From assembly GCF_003258835.1 (NCBI RefSeq), contig NZ_NPEV01000021.1:1-64000 (forward strand): a DNA stretch of 64,000 bases, read 5' to 3'. The first letter of the stretch is position 1. Each line of letters begins with the position of its first letter. Shown piece by piece: positions 1 to 8,073 of the stretch. The notes under the pieces are model-generated. The model saw only the letters and a program-made list of their open reading frames with translations, was not told where the DNA came from and ran no database searches. Position numbers and translations under genes: made by a program. Source of the stretch: Rhodobium orientis (lineage in GTDB: Bacteria; Pseudomonadota; Alphaproteobacteria; Rhizobiales; Rhodobiaceae).

Positions 1-20
1 GCCCGCGCCTACGAAATGTC

Positions 21-225
21 CGAACCCGAAACGGGTTCGCCAGCCCGAATGGGCGCCGGCCGGCCAGGCCGCGCCCGCGCAGGCCCAGCGCCGCAGGTGC
101 GGCAAGGCCCGTAAGTGATAACCCCCCGAACCCGGTCACGGGTTCGCCAGCCCGAACGGGCGCCGGCCGGTCAGGCCGCCCCCGCGGAGGGCCAGCACCG
201 AAGGTGCGGTGCGGCCCGTGAGCGA
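21..225 (+). repeat. Two tandem copies of a hairpin-rich dispersed repeat (subtype 1)
   Basis: Copy A spans about 21-117 and copy B about 126-225. Each opens with a perfect hairpin: CGAACCCG-AAA-CGGGTTCG in A and CGAACCCG-GTCA-CGGGTTCG in B. Then comes a shared core (agcccgaa-ggcgccggccgg) and a second, CG-rich stem-loop. The 3' half carries a third hairpin that differs between the copies (GCCGCA-GG-TGCGGC in A, GCACC-GAA-GGTGC in B). The first half matches the three copies at 25132-25426, while the second half differs, so these form a subtype. Copy B ends directly at the ribosome-binding region of the gene at 241. The repeats are also open in the frame of that gene, which would create a spurious N-terminal extension. 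Confidence 0.8.
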
Positions 226-240
226 GAAGAGGACCGAACA

Positions 241-1041
241 ATGTACGAAACCAACTACCATCGCGCGTCCAGCCTTAGCGACGCCGCTTCGCAGATCGCC
301 GGCAACGAGGACGCCAAGCTGCTGGCCGGCGGCCAGACGCTGATCCCGACCATGAAGCAGCGCCTGGCGGCGCCCTCGGACGTCATCGACATCCGCAATC
401 TCGACGAGCTGAAGGGGATCGACGTCTCCGGCGGGACCGTCACCATCGGCGCCGCCGTCTGCCATGCGGACGTCGCCAATTCCGACGCCGTCAAGGGCGC
501 CATCCCGGCGCTGGCCGCTCTTGCCGGCAAGATCGGCGACCCGCATGTCCGCCATATGGGGACCATCGGAGGCTCCATCGCCAACAACGACCCGGCGGCC
601 GACTATCCCGCCGCCGTCCTCGGCCTGGACGCCACCGTCGTCACCAACAAGCGCGAAATCGCCGCCGCCGACTACTTCAAGGGCCTCTTCGAAACGGCTT
701 TGGATGAGGACGAGATCATCGTCAAGGTCGTCTTCCAGGTGCCGGAAAAGGCGGGCTACGCCAAGTTCCCGAACCCGGCCTCGCGCTATGCCATGTGCGG
801 CGTGATGGCGGCGAAGATGAAGGACGGCCAGGTCCGCGTTGCCGTCACCGGCGCCGGCAATGAGGGCGTGTTCCGCCATGCCGGCATGGAAGACGCGTTG
901 TCGTCCAACTGGTCGTCTGACGCGGTATCTGGCGCATCGGTATCGCCGGACGACATGCTCTCCGACCTCCACGGCTCGGCGGACTACCGCGCCAACCTGG
1001 TGGTCGTCATGGCCAAGCGGGCGATTGAGGCCGCGGGCTGA
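241..1041 (+). CDS. FAD-binding (CoxM-like) medium subunit of a xanthine dehydrogenase-family molybdoenzyme
   Basis: This 266-residue protein matches the FAD subunit of aerobic CO dehydrogenase and related molybdenum hydroxylases, which passes electrons from the iron-sulfur subunit to acceptors. It has the two FAD-binding motifs AGGQTLIP (residues 29-36) and TIGGSIAN (108-115), the latter followed by the conserved DPAADYP stretch. The C-terminal domain ends with the ADYRANL segment seen in CoxM proteins. The start is set at the ATG at 241, behind a purine-rich gcgagaagagg; an upstream in-frame ATG exists but would translate repeat DNA. The small and large subunits are not in the window and would have to lie upstream. 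The family includes CO, xanthine, nicotinate and aldehyde oxidases, so CO as substrate is suggested only by the neighbouring cowN and CooA-like gene. Confidence 0.85.
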   Translation: MYETNYHRASSLSDAASQIAGNEDAKLLAGGQTLIPTMKQRLAAPSDVIDIRNLDELKGIDVSGGTVTIGAAVCHADVANSDAVKGAIPALAALAGKIGDPHVRHMGTIGGSIANNDPAADYPAAVLGLDATVVTNKREIAAADYFKGLFETALDEDEIIVKVVFQVPEKAGYAKFPNPASRYAMCGVMAAKMKDGQVRVAVTGAGNEGVFRHAGMEDALSSNWSSDAVSGASVSPDDMLSDLHGSADYRANLVVVMAKRAIEAAG

Positions 1042-1069
1042 TCCCGGCCATCACGACGTCGGTCGAAAA

Positions 1070-1098
1070 CAAAGGCGGGTCGTTGCGGCCCGCCTTTT
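1070..1098. terminator. Bidirectional intrinsic terminator
   Basis: AAAGGCGGG (1071-1079) pairs with CCCGCCTTT (1089-1097), with a T run on the plus strand and TTTGTTTT on the minus strand. It lies between the convergent CoxM-like gene and cowN and can serve both. Confidence 0.8.
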
Positions 1099-1129
1099 CT
1101 CTTGTCCGATCCCGAAAAAAACACGGCCC

Positions 1130-1414
1130 TCAGCAGCAGTTCAGCTCCAGATGGTCGAGCAGTTCCAGCGCGTCCGCGTCGTCGCATTCCTCAAAGAAGC
1201 TGCGCAGCGTGTTGACGTGGGCGCCGACGAAGAACAGGTGGTCCTGGCCCATGCGGGCGTTCTGGGCGAGCTTGTCTGTGAAATAGGCTTCCCACCTGGA
1301 GCCGGTGCCGCGCCCGCTCAGCTCCTTCAGCCGGGCGATCAGCCGGTCGGCGTCGCCATCGCAGTCGAGCCCCTTGAAGGTGACGTAGCGATCGATTTCG
1401 GGTTTTTCGGACAA
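1130..1414 (-). CDS. cowN: CowN, protects nitrogenase from carbon monoxide
   Basis: The 94-residue protein has the CowN pattern: DRYVTFKGLDCDGDADRL near the N-terminus, WEAYFTDKL and DHLFFVGAHVNTLRSFFEE in the middle, and a terminal Cys-Cys. CowN proteins sustain N2 fixation when CO is present by shielding nitrogenase. The start is a TTG at 1414, chosen because a strong GGAGGGAAGG Shine-Dalgarno sequence lies just upstream and the family's first conserved residues follow at once. The gene is the last of a leftward group with an SDR and a CooA-like regulator, and a CooA-type dyad sits about 65-82 bp upstream. No nif gene is visible here, so a nitrogenase elsewhere in the genome is inferred. 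Confidence 0.9.
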   Translation of the reverse strand: MSEKPEIDRYVTFKGLDCDGDADRLIARLKELSGRGTGSRWEAYFTDKLAQNARMGQDHLFFVGAHVNTLRSFFEECDDADALELLDHLELNCC

Positions 1415-1478
1415 ACCTTCCCTCCTTCAGAAAGCGACGTTCCGAGCGGCGAGCTATAGCAACTCCCGTTCGGGCGAT

Positions 1479-1496
1479 CTGTCAGCCATCTGACAG
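1479..1496. promoter_or_regulatory. Candidate CooA-type operator upstream of cowN
   Basis: CTGTCAG-CCAT-CTGACAG is a perfect dyad; its core reads TGTCA-N6-TGACA. Known CooA sites have the form TGTCG-N6-CGACA, so spacing and half-site closely agree. It overlaps the stop codon of the CooA-like gene and lies about 65 bp before the cowN start, a suitable place for activation of cowN. Confidence 0.6.
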
Positions 1497-2117
1497 TTCG
1501 GCGATATCGCGCAAGCCCGCCGGGTCCGCGATCGCCAGATGGCGCCGGTCCGGACGGGCGATAAGGCCGGTCCGGACCATGCGGTTGAGGAGGGTCGAGA
1601 GCGTCTGCCGCGACGTGCCGCAGAGGCTGGCGAGCGTCTCGGTACTTTCCGGCAGGTGGACGACGTCCGTTCCCTGGCGCCCGGCCTCAGTGATGAGGAG
1701 CCGCGCGAGGCGGGCCTCGACCCGCCGGAACGCCAGGTCCTCGATCAGCGTGATCGCGCCGCTGAGCACCTGGCCGATCTCGCCGAGGGCGGCGATCGCC
1801 AGCTCCGGGCGCTCCGCAATGAGCGCGCGCAGCTCCGACAGCGGCCAGCTCCGCGTTTCCGCCGCCTCCAGCGCCTCCACCCAGGCCCTCGTATGGGTGA
1901 CATAGATGCCGCCGGGTCCCAGAAGGGCGAGCGTCAATGCCCGGCTTTCGCCGGCAAGCCAGATCCGCGCCCGGCCGGAGGTCAAGACGAAGAGGCGGTT
2001 GTCGTCCGCCTCCGGCTGCGAAATCATCTCGCCGGCGGCGAAGTTCTGGCGACGGCCTTCGTCGAGCTGGCCGAGCCAGTCGGGCAGGCCGGGCGCCGGA
2101 GGATTGCTGCGGGACAT
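1482..2117 (-). CDS. CooA-like CRP/FNR-family transcriptional regulator
   Basis: The 211-residue protein has an N-terminal effector domain (about 20-110), a long dimer helix (about 111-140) and a C-terminal winged helix-turn-helix. It aligns along its whole length with the CO sensor CooA: EADDNRLFVLTSGRARIWL matches the second strand region, and His75 falls where CooA has the CO-responsive heme ligand His77. Val73 takes the place of CooA Cys75, the ferric-state ligand. The recognition helix SRQTLSTLLN (169-178) keeps the Arg-Gln-Thr-x-Ser-Thr of CooA, which reads TGTC half-sites, not the Arg-Glu of CRP. It lies 21 bp after the SDR gene and 67 bp before cowN. Heme and CO sensing are inferred from alignment; a heme-based NO or redox sensor of the same superfamily is possible. 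Confidence 0.75.
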   Translation of the reverse strand: MSRSNPPAPGLPDWLGQLDEGRRQNFAAGEMISQPEADDNRLFVLTSGRARIWLAGESRALTLALLGPGGIYVTHTRAWVEALEAAETRSWPLSELRALIAERPELAIAALGEIGQVLSGAITLIEDLAFRRVEARLARLLITEAGRQGTDVVHLPESTETLASLCGTSRQTLSTLLNRMVRTGLIARPDRRHLAIADPAGLRDIAELSDG

Positions 2118-2138
2118 CGAAAAGGCCCGGTCCGTCGA

Positions 2139-2894
2139 TCAGACGTGCTGGCCGCCATTGATGTGGATTTCCGCGCCCGTGACGTAGGAGCTCGGCTCGG
2201 TGCACAGGAAAAAGATCGTGTCGGCGACCTCCTCCGGCGTGCCGAGCCGGCGAAGCGGGATGCCCTCGATGAGGCCCTCCGTTCCCGGCGACAGGATCGA
2301 GGTGTCGATCTCGCCCGGCGCGATGGCGTTGACGCGGATGCCGTGCGGGCCGAAGTCGGCGGCCATCTCGCGCGTCAGCGAGGCGAGCGCCGCCTTGGAG
2401 GTGGCATAGGCGGTGCCGGCGAAGGGATGGACCCGGCCGCCGGCGATGGAGGTGACGTTGACGATGGAGCCGCGGGCCGCCTTCAACTCGTTGAAGAGGC
2501 CGCGCGCCAGCATGATCGGCGCGAAGAAATTGACCTGGAACACCTGGCGCCAGACATGCATCGGCGTCGTCACGGAATCGAACCGCTCGCCGTGCTCGCC
2601 CTTCGGGCTGATGCCGGCATTGTTGACCAGCGCATCGAGCCGGTCGCCGCTCGCCTCCAGCCGGTCGCGCATCTCGGCAACGGCCATGCCGAGATTGTCG
2701 GGATCGGACAGGTCGACCTGGAGGTGGTCCTCCGGTCCCGACGGCCACGGGCATTTGTCCGAAAAGGCCTGCCGCGAGCAGGTAATGACGCGCCAGCCGG
2801 CGGCGGAGAACCGCTTCACGGTGGCGTGGCCGATGCCGCGGCTTGCGCCGGTCAGGACCAGGGTCTTGCGTTGGCTGTTCTCAGGCACATTCAT
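2139..2894 (-). CDS. SDR-family NAD(P)-dependent oxidoreductase
   Basis: This classical short-chain dehydrogenase has about 251 residues. The cofactor motif TGASRGIG is near the N-terminus, followed by NNAGIS, the catalytic Ser of NVTSIAGG, and YATSKAALASL with the Tyr and Lys. The C-terminal G-(A)EIHINGGQHV is typical. The substrate cannot be told. The ATG at 2894 is preferred because it lies just ahead of the Rossmann fold and has a gaaag purine run upstream; upstream in-frame ATGs would add a low-complexity tail. It is the first gene of the leftward set SDR, CooA-like regulator, cowN, so it may be part of the same response. Confidence 0.85.
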   Translation of the reverse strand: MNVPENSQRKTLVLTGASRGIGHATVKRFSAAGWRVITCSRQAFSDKCPWPSGPEDHLQVDLSDPDNLGMAVAEMRDRLEASGDRLDALVNNAGISPKGEHGERFDSVTTPMHVWRQVFQVNFFAPIMLARGLFNELKAARGSIVNVTSIAGGRVHPFAGTAYATSKAALASLTREMAADFGPHGIRVNAIAPGEIDTSILSPGTEGLIEGIPLRRLGTPEEVADTIFFLCTEPSSYVTGAEIHINGGQHV

Positions 2895-2988
2895 GTCTTT
2901 CGCTGGGCGGCTTGCCGCAAAGGGGGAAAAGTCTCCCATGAAGGTAGGAGTTTGACCGCCGGTTACCACTCCCTGTCAATGACCATCG

Positions 2989-3642
2989 TCAGGGCGAGGA
3001 GAGCGATACGACGTGGTTGCCGGCGGCTTCCGCATCCGCCGGGTCGTGGGTGACCAGCAGCACCGGCAGCTCGCGCTCGCGCGCCTTGGCAAAGACCAGA
3101 TCGCGGATTTGCGCGCGAAGGGTGGCGTCGAGCTTGGAGAAGGGCTCGTCGAGGAGGAGGGCGTGCGGCTCGGAGAGCAGCACCCGCATCAGCGCGACCC
3201 GCGCCCGCTGGCCGCCGGAAAGGGTCGCCGGATCGCGCTCGCCATGGGCTTCCAGCCCGATCTCGATAAGCGCGTCCTCCACGCGCTGTCGCCGCGCCGC
3301 GCGCCCGCGCACCCGTTCCGGCAGGGCAAAGGCGAGATTGCCGGCAACGGAGAGGTGGGGAAAGAGGAGGTCGTCCTGGAACAGGATGCCCACATGGCGC
3401 CGGTGCGCCGCAAGACGGGTGATGTCCGTGCCGTTGAGGAGCACGGTGCCCTCGGCCGTGAAGGCCGGTTCCAGAAAACCGCCGACATAGGCGAGCAGCG
3501 TCGACTTGCCGGAACCGGAAGGTCCCATGACGGTGGCGACCCGTCCGGGCGCGACGCCAAGTGACAGATCGACGAGGATGCGCCCCTTGAGGCTGATGCG
3601 GACGTTTTCAAGGACAAGGCCCGAGGCGCTCCGTTCGGTCAT
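2989..3642 (-). CDS. ynjD: ABC transporter ATP-binding protein, YnjD type
   Basis: The 217-residue ATPase has Walker [10 protein letters not shown] (40-48), Q-loop LFQDDLLFP (88-96), signature LSGGQRARVAL (141-151), Walker B ALLLDEPFSKLD (161-172) and the H-loop THDPADAE. It is short, without the C-terminal regulatory domain of MalK-type subunits, as in E. coli YnjD. Its start overlaps the stop of the permease gene by four bases (ATGA), so the two are translationally coupled. With the permease and binding protein it forms an importer of unknown substrate. Related systems carry thiamine or iron, but the sequence does not decide this. Confidence 0.85.
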   Translation of the reverse strand: MTERSASGLVLENVRISLKGRILVDLSLGVAPGRVATVMGPSGSGKSTLLAYVGGFLEPAFTAEGTVLLNGTDITRLAAHRRHVGILFQDDLLFPHLSVAGNLAFALPERVRGRAARRQRVEDALIEIGLEAHGERDPATLSGGQRARVALMRVLLSEPHALLLDEPFSKLDATLRAQIRDLVFAKARERELPVLLVTHDPADAEAAGNHVVSLSSP

Positions 3643-5315
3643 GCGGCAAGCCCCCGGCGCCGGGAAAACAACAGGAGCGGCACCAGCGTCGCGACGGCAA
3701 AGCCGAGGAACGGCAGCACCATCTGCAACAGCGCATAGACGCCGATCACCCTCCGGTCGCCGCCGGCGGCGAGCGCCACGGCCTCCGTCGTCACGGTCGG
3801 CCAGCGTCCCGCGCCGATGAGGAGCGTCGGCAGGTACTGCCCAACGCTGACGGCAAAGCCGACGGCCGCCGCCGTCAGCACGGCGGGGATCAGCATCGGC
3901 AGGCGCACGCGCCAGAAGATGCCGGTCGGCGAACTGCCGAGCCCCTTTGCGACCGTGGCATAGCGCTCGTCGAAGGCGCGCCAGGGATCGGCCAGCGACA
4001 GGAACACATAGGGCATGACGAAGACGAGGTGGGAGAGGACGAGCGCGGCGCCGGTGGCGTCCAGCCCGGCGGCGATGAACAGCACCTGCAGGCCGAACAG
4101 AAACGCGATCTGCGGCACGATCAGCGGCAGGTAGAGGAGCGTCAAGGCCCGGCTGCCGGCCACCCGGCCGCGTCGCTTTTCGTTTTCCAGCGCGCCGAGG
4201 GAAAGAGCGAGCGCAATGACCGTGGCGGCGATGCCGATGACGACGGTCGTCTCCAGCGGGCCGAAAATACCCGGCACCTGCCGCGCCCAGTTGGCGAGCG
4301 TAGTCGCACCGGGAAGCGCGTCCGGGAAACGCCAGTAGCCGGCAAAGGACCAGACGGCCAGCACGACAATGCCGAGGGCGACGGCGATGACCACCAGCAC
4401 CATGACGCCGGCGCTGGCGGCGCGCAGCGGTCCGTCATTCGCATGCCGGCGGCCCGAGGCAAGGTGCGGGCCGGCAAGCCGTCCCAAAAATCTTTCGCCG
4501 GCAATCCATATCAGGAGGGCACAAGCGGTCGTCGCCAATTGAACGAGTGCTCCGGCAGAGGCCTGGAAGCGCATGGCAAGGTCGGGATCGTTCATCCAGG
4601 TGACAAGCCTGACGGCGAGTGGCGCCGGCGTCGTCGGCCCGAGGATGAGGGCGACGTCGACCACCGAGGAGGCAAAGGCGATGACGGCAAAGATCGGCAG
4701 CCGGATCTGCGGATAGAGCCGCGGCAGGACGGCGACGATCCAGCCGGCCGTGCGGCCATAGCCGAAGCTGGCCGTCACCTCCGTCAGCCGCCGCGCGTCG
4801 GTCTGCGGCAGGGCGGCGAGCGTCATCAGGAAGAGGAACGGGATCTCCTTGAGGGCGAGCCCGGCGACAATGGCAAGGCCGAGCGGATCGTTGACGATGA
4901 GGAGGTCGGGCGGGCGGGCAATGCCCGTCGCCCAGGGCGAGGCGAGCCGGACCAGCCAGCCGGACGGCGCGATCAGGAAGGCGAGACCGAAGGCGGCCGC
5001 CGCATGCGGCATGGCAAGGAGCGGCGACAGCATCTGGGTAAGGACGGTAAAGACCCGCGTCGCCTGCCAGCCGGCAACGAACAGGACGACGGCGAGAAAG
5101 GCAATCGCCGTCGAGGTCAGCCCGACGCCGAGGCTGAGCCCAATCGAGGTCCAGATGCCCGGCGCGGCAAACACCGCGCGGAACGGGTCGAGGGAAAACG
5201 CCGTGCCGCCGAGGGCGGGCAGGTAGCCGAAAGCCGGAAGAGCCGCCCCGGCGAGCCCGGCAGCGACAGGGCCGACGAGGACGAGGATCGCGAGAAAGGG
5301 GACGAGGCGGAGCAT
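3639..5315 (-). CDS. ynjC: ABC transporter permease, fused two-domain, YnjC type
   Basis: A 558-residue integral membrane protein with two tandem BPD-transport permease domains and roughly twelve hydrophobic segments. EAA-type loops can be seen at LTEVTASFGYGRTAGW in the first half and YATVAKGLGSSPTGIFWRV in the second. The ATG at 5315 (MLRLVPFLAIL) is chosen because it opens the first membrane segment; the longer frame upstream is Arg/Pro-rich and overlaps no conserved region. It lies 79 bp after the binding-protein gene and overlaps the ATPase gene by four bases. One fused permease fits the YnjBCD arrangement. Confidence 0.85.
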   Translation of the reverse strand: MLRLVPFLAILVLVGPVAAGLAGAALPAFGYLPALGGTAFSLDPFRAVFAAPGIWTSIGLSLGVGLTSTAIAFLAVVLFVAGWQATRVFTVLTQMLSPLLAMPHAAAAFGLAFLIAPSGWLVRLASPWATGIARPPDLLIVNDPLGLAIVAGLALKEIPFLFLMTLAALPQTDARRLTEVTASFGYGRTAGWIVAVLPRLYPQIRLPIFAVIAFASSVVDVALILGPTTPAPLAVRLVTWMNDPDLAMRFQASAGALVQLATTACALLIWIAGERFLGRLAGPHLASGRRHANDGPLRAASAGVMVLVVIAVALGIVVLAVWSFAGYWRFPDALPGATTLANWARQVPGIFGPLETTVVIGIAATVIALALSLGALENEKRRGRVAGSRALTLLYLPLIVPQIAFLFGLQVLFIAAGLDATGAALVLSHLVFVMPYVFLSLADPWRAFDERYATVAKGLGSSPTGIFWRVRLPMLIPAVLTAAAVGFAVSVGQYLPTLLIGAGRWPTVTTEAVALAAGGDRRVIGVYALLQMVLPFLGFAVATLVPLLLFSRRRGLAA

Positions 5316-5394
5316 CAGGCCGCATACCTGAAAGAACGGCCGATTCCCTTGGCGGCCCTTGCCCCTGCCGTCCCGCCCCGTTGTTGTTGCCGCC

Positions 5395-6630
5395 TCACTG
5401 CGCGCCGTAGCGCTTCGTCCACGCCTCTTCCAGCCGCACCATCCAGGAGGGGTGCGGTTCGGGAAGGGCGGCACCGAGCTCCGCCGGCGACAGGGTTGCA
5501 ACGCCGAGGTCGATGTCGTCGAACAGCGCCCGGTCGTCGGCGTCCAATCCCGCGACGTCGAGCACGGTGAAGTCGCCCCAGACCTCCGGCTTCTGCTTTT
5601 CGGCCTGCGCCTCCGGCGACATCAAGAAATCGGCGACGACCAGCGCCCCGGCCCTGGCGTTGGCGTTGAAGGGAATGGCGACGAAATGGGTGTTGCCGAT
5701 GGTGCCGTCCTCGAACACGAAGGAGCGCACGGTGTCGGGCAGCTCGCTCCGGGCGATGGCGGAGCTTGCCTCGGATTGGGTGAAGGAAAAGGCGATATCG
5801 GTCTCGCCGTCGGCAATGAGCTGGCGCAGCGCCGAGGCGTTCTGCGGGAAGGCCCGCCCGGAGCGCCACATCACCGGGTGGAGTTCGTCGAGGAAGGCAA
5901 AGAGCGGCGCCGTCTCCGCGTCGAAATCGGCCTCCTCCACCGGCTTCTGCAGAACGACCGGGTCGTCGACCAGCCCGATGAGCGCCTGCTTCAGGAAGGT
6001 CGAGCCGGTGAAGTCCGGCGGCTGCGGATAGGTGAAGCGGCCGGGATTTTTCTTCGCCCATTCAAGCAGGGCCTCCGGCGAGCGCGGCGGCTCGGGAAGC
6101 CGTGCGCTATCGTAATAGAAGACGAGTTGCGCCATGCCCCAGGGCGCCTCCAGCCCCTCGGTCGGCACGGTGAAATCGTTGACGACGGTCGGCTTCCCCT
6201 CGACGTCGACGTCCTTGAAATTCGGCAGCCTGTCGGCCCAGCCGGGCGTCATCAAAAGGTTCTGCCGCTTCATGGCGGCGAAATTCTCGCCGTTGATCCA
6301 GATCAGGTCGACCGAGCCGCCCTCCGTCTTGCCGGCGGTCTTTTCGGCCAGCACCCGCGAGACGACGGCCGCCGCATCGTCGATCTTCACATGGACGAGG
6401 GTGACGCCGTACTCCTCCTTCACCCGGTTCCCGACCCAGGCGATGAAGTCGTTGATGCGCGCCTCGCCGGCCCAGGCGTTGAAATAGACGGTCTCGCCCC
6501 CGGCGTCCTCAAGGACGGACTGCCAGTCGCCCGGATCGGGCGCGTCGGCCGCCTGCACCACGCCGCCAAGGCCGGCGCCGACGAGACCCGCAAAGGCCGC
6601 CGTTAAAAAAAACCGTCTCGCCCGTCCCAT
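5395..6630 (-). CDS. ynjB: ABC transporter substrate-binding protein, YnjB type
   Basis: The 411-residue periplasmic protein begins with a signal peptide (residues 1-27, ending GGVVQAADA). The mature part shows the YnjB pattern: YFNAWAGEARINDFIAWV, then KEEYGVTLVHVKIDDAAAVVSRVLAEK, then GGSVDLIWINGENFAAMK. It is the first gene of the leftward ynjBCD-like operon and faces away from the thiolase gene across a 243-bp gap. The substrate is not known for the family with certainty. Confidence 0.85.
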   Translation of the reverse strand: MGRARRFFLTAAFAGLVGAGLGGVVQAADAPDPGDWQSVLEDAGGETVYFNAWAGEARINDFIAWVGNRVKEEYGVTLVHVKIDDAAAVVSRVLAEKTAGKTEGGSVDLIWINGENFAAMKRQNLLMTPGWADRLPNFKDVDVEGKPTVVNDFTVPTEGLEAPWGMAQLVFYYDSARLPEPPRSPEALLEWAKKNPGRFTYPQPPDFTGSTFLKQALIGLVDDPVVLQKPVEEADFDAETAPLFAFLDELHPVMWRSGRAFPQNASALRQLIADGETDIAFSFTQSEASSAIARSELPDTVRSFVFEDGTIGNTHFVAIPFNANARAGALVVADFLMSPEAQAEKQKPEVWGDFTVLDVAGLDADDRALFDDIDLGVATLSPAELGAALPEPHPSWMVRLEEAWTKRYGAQ

Positions 6631-6873
6631 GCCGTTCCTCCTGTTGACCGGACGCTTTTAGCTTCTGCGCGCTCACCGTCCAACCGTTCTTGCCGTCACG
6701 CTCCAACACGGATCGGTGAACCGGCCTGTCGCCACCGGATGCCCCACGCCTCCGGGAATCCACGCTGTTTTCTGCTGTCGGGCCGCGCTATGGTCGGTGC
6801 TGGATTTCTTGGATGCAACCCGCACGCGACAACAACGAGACCGGCGGGAGCAAGGATTAGGGAGGAAAAATCC

Positions 6874-8064
6874 ATGGCAGATCAAGCACGCGATGTCGTT
6901 ATTCTCTCCGGGGTGCGCACGGCGATCGGCACCTTCGGTGGCGCGCTGAAGGACACCCCGCCATCGGCGCTCGGCGCCGCCTGTGCCAGGGAAGCGATGT
7001 CGCGGGCCGACATCTCGCCGGACGCCATCGGCCATGTGGTCATCGGCAACATCATCCACACCGAGCCGCGGGACATGTACATCTCCCGCGTCGTCGCCGT
7101 GGAGGCGGGGGTTCCGGCAGAAGCGCCGGCGCTCACCGTCAACCGGCTCTGCGGCTCCGGCCTGCAGGCGATCGTCTCGGCCGCCCAGTCGATCATGCTC
7201 GGCGACGTCGACGCCGCGCTCGCCGGCGGCGCGGAGTCCATGAGCCGCGCGCCGCACGCCCAGCTCAACTCCCGCTCCGGCACCAAGATGGGCGATGCGC
7301 GGATGACCGACATGATGCTCGGTGCCCTCAACGACCCCTTCGGCCACGGCCATATGGGCATCACGGCCGAAAACGTCGCCGAGCGCTACGGCCTCGACCG
7401 CGCCGAACAGGACGCCTTCGCCGTCGAGAGCCACAAGCGGGCGACAGCGGCCATCAAGGAGGGCCGCTTCAAGGACCAGATCCTGCCGATCGAGGTGAAG
7501 GTACGCCGCGACACGGTGATGTTCGATACCGACGAGCATGTCCGCACCGAGGTCTCCGATGCCGACATGGCCAAGCTGAAGCCGGCCTTCAAGAAGGACG
7601 GCACGGTGACGCCGGGCAATGCGTCCGGCATCAATGACGGCGCCGCCGCCGTGGTGCTGATGGAGGCAGGAAAGGCCGAGCGCGAAGGCAAGAAGCCGCT
7701 CGCCCGCATCCTCGGCTACGCCCATGCCGGCGTCGACCCGGACTATATGGGCCTCGGCCCGATCCCGGCGGTCAGGAAGCTGATGGAGCGCACCGGCCTT
7801 TCGGTCGACGATTTCGACGTCATCGAATCCAACGAGGCATTCGCCGCCCAGGCCTGCGCGGTCGCAAAGGACCTCGGCTTTCCGGCGGAAAAGACCAACG
7901 TCAATGGCGGCGCCATCGCGCTTGGCCACCCGATCGGTGCCACCGGCGCGATCCTCACCGTCAAGACGCTCTACGAGCTTGAGCGCTCCGGCGGCAAGAT
8001 CGGCCTCATCACCATGTGCATCGGCGGCGGCCAGGGCATCGCCATGGCGATCGAGAAGCTCTGA
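6874..8064 (+). CDS. Acetyl-CoA C-acyltransferase (thiolase)
   Basis: The 396-residue thiolase catalyses condensation of two acyl-CoA units or the reverse cleavage. All catalytic residues are present: acyl-accepting Cys93 in [10 protein letters not shown], His352 in [10 protein letters not shown], and Cys382 in MCIGGGQG. The length and the NEAFAAQ motif fit biosynthetic PhaA/AtoB-type enzymes as well as broader acyl-CoA thiolases. The start at 6874 follows a clear GGAGG; the frame is open further upstream but that part lacks thiolase similarity. It stands alone, with the FAD oxidase gene converging 9 bp downstream. No PHB reductase or synthase is adjacent, so the pathway is open. Confidence 0.9.
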   Translation: MADQARDVVILSGVRTAIGTFGGALKDTPPSALGAACAREAMSRADISPDAIGHVVIGNIIHTEPRDMYISRVVAVEAGVPAEAPALTVNRLCGSGLQAIVSAAQSIMLGDVDAALAGGAESMSRAPHAQLNSRSGTKMGDARMTDMMLGALNDPFGHGHMGITAENVAERYGLDRAEQDAFAVESHKRATAAIKEGRFKDQILPIEVKVRRDTVMFDTDEHVRTEVSDADMAKLKPAFKKDGTVTPGNASGINDGAAAVVLMEAGKAEREGKKPLARILGYAHAGVDPDYMGLGPIPAVRKLMERTGLSVDDFDVIESNEAFAAQACAVAKDLGFPAEKTNVNGGAIALGHPIGATGAILTVKTLYELERSGGKIGLITMCIGGGQGIAMAIEKL

Positions 8065-8073
8065 CGGGCCCGC

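Noticed and set aside
115-240. N-terminal extension of the CoxM-like protein
   Set aside because: The frame is open only because the repeat lacks stops in it; the extension is Arg/Pro/Ala-rich and the family starts at the ATG at 241 behind a purine-rich site.
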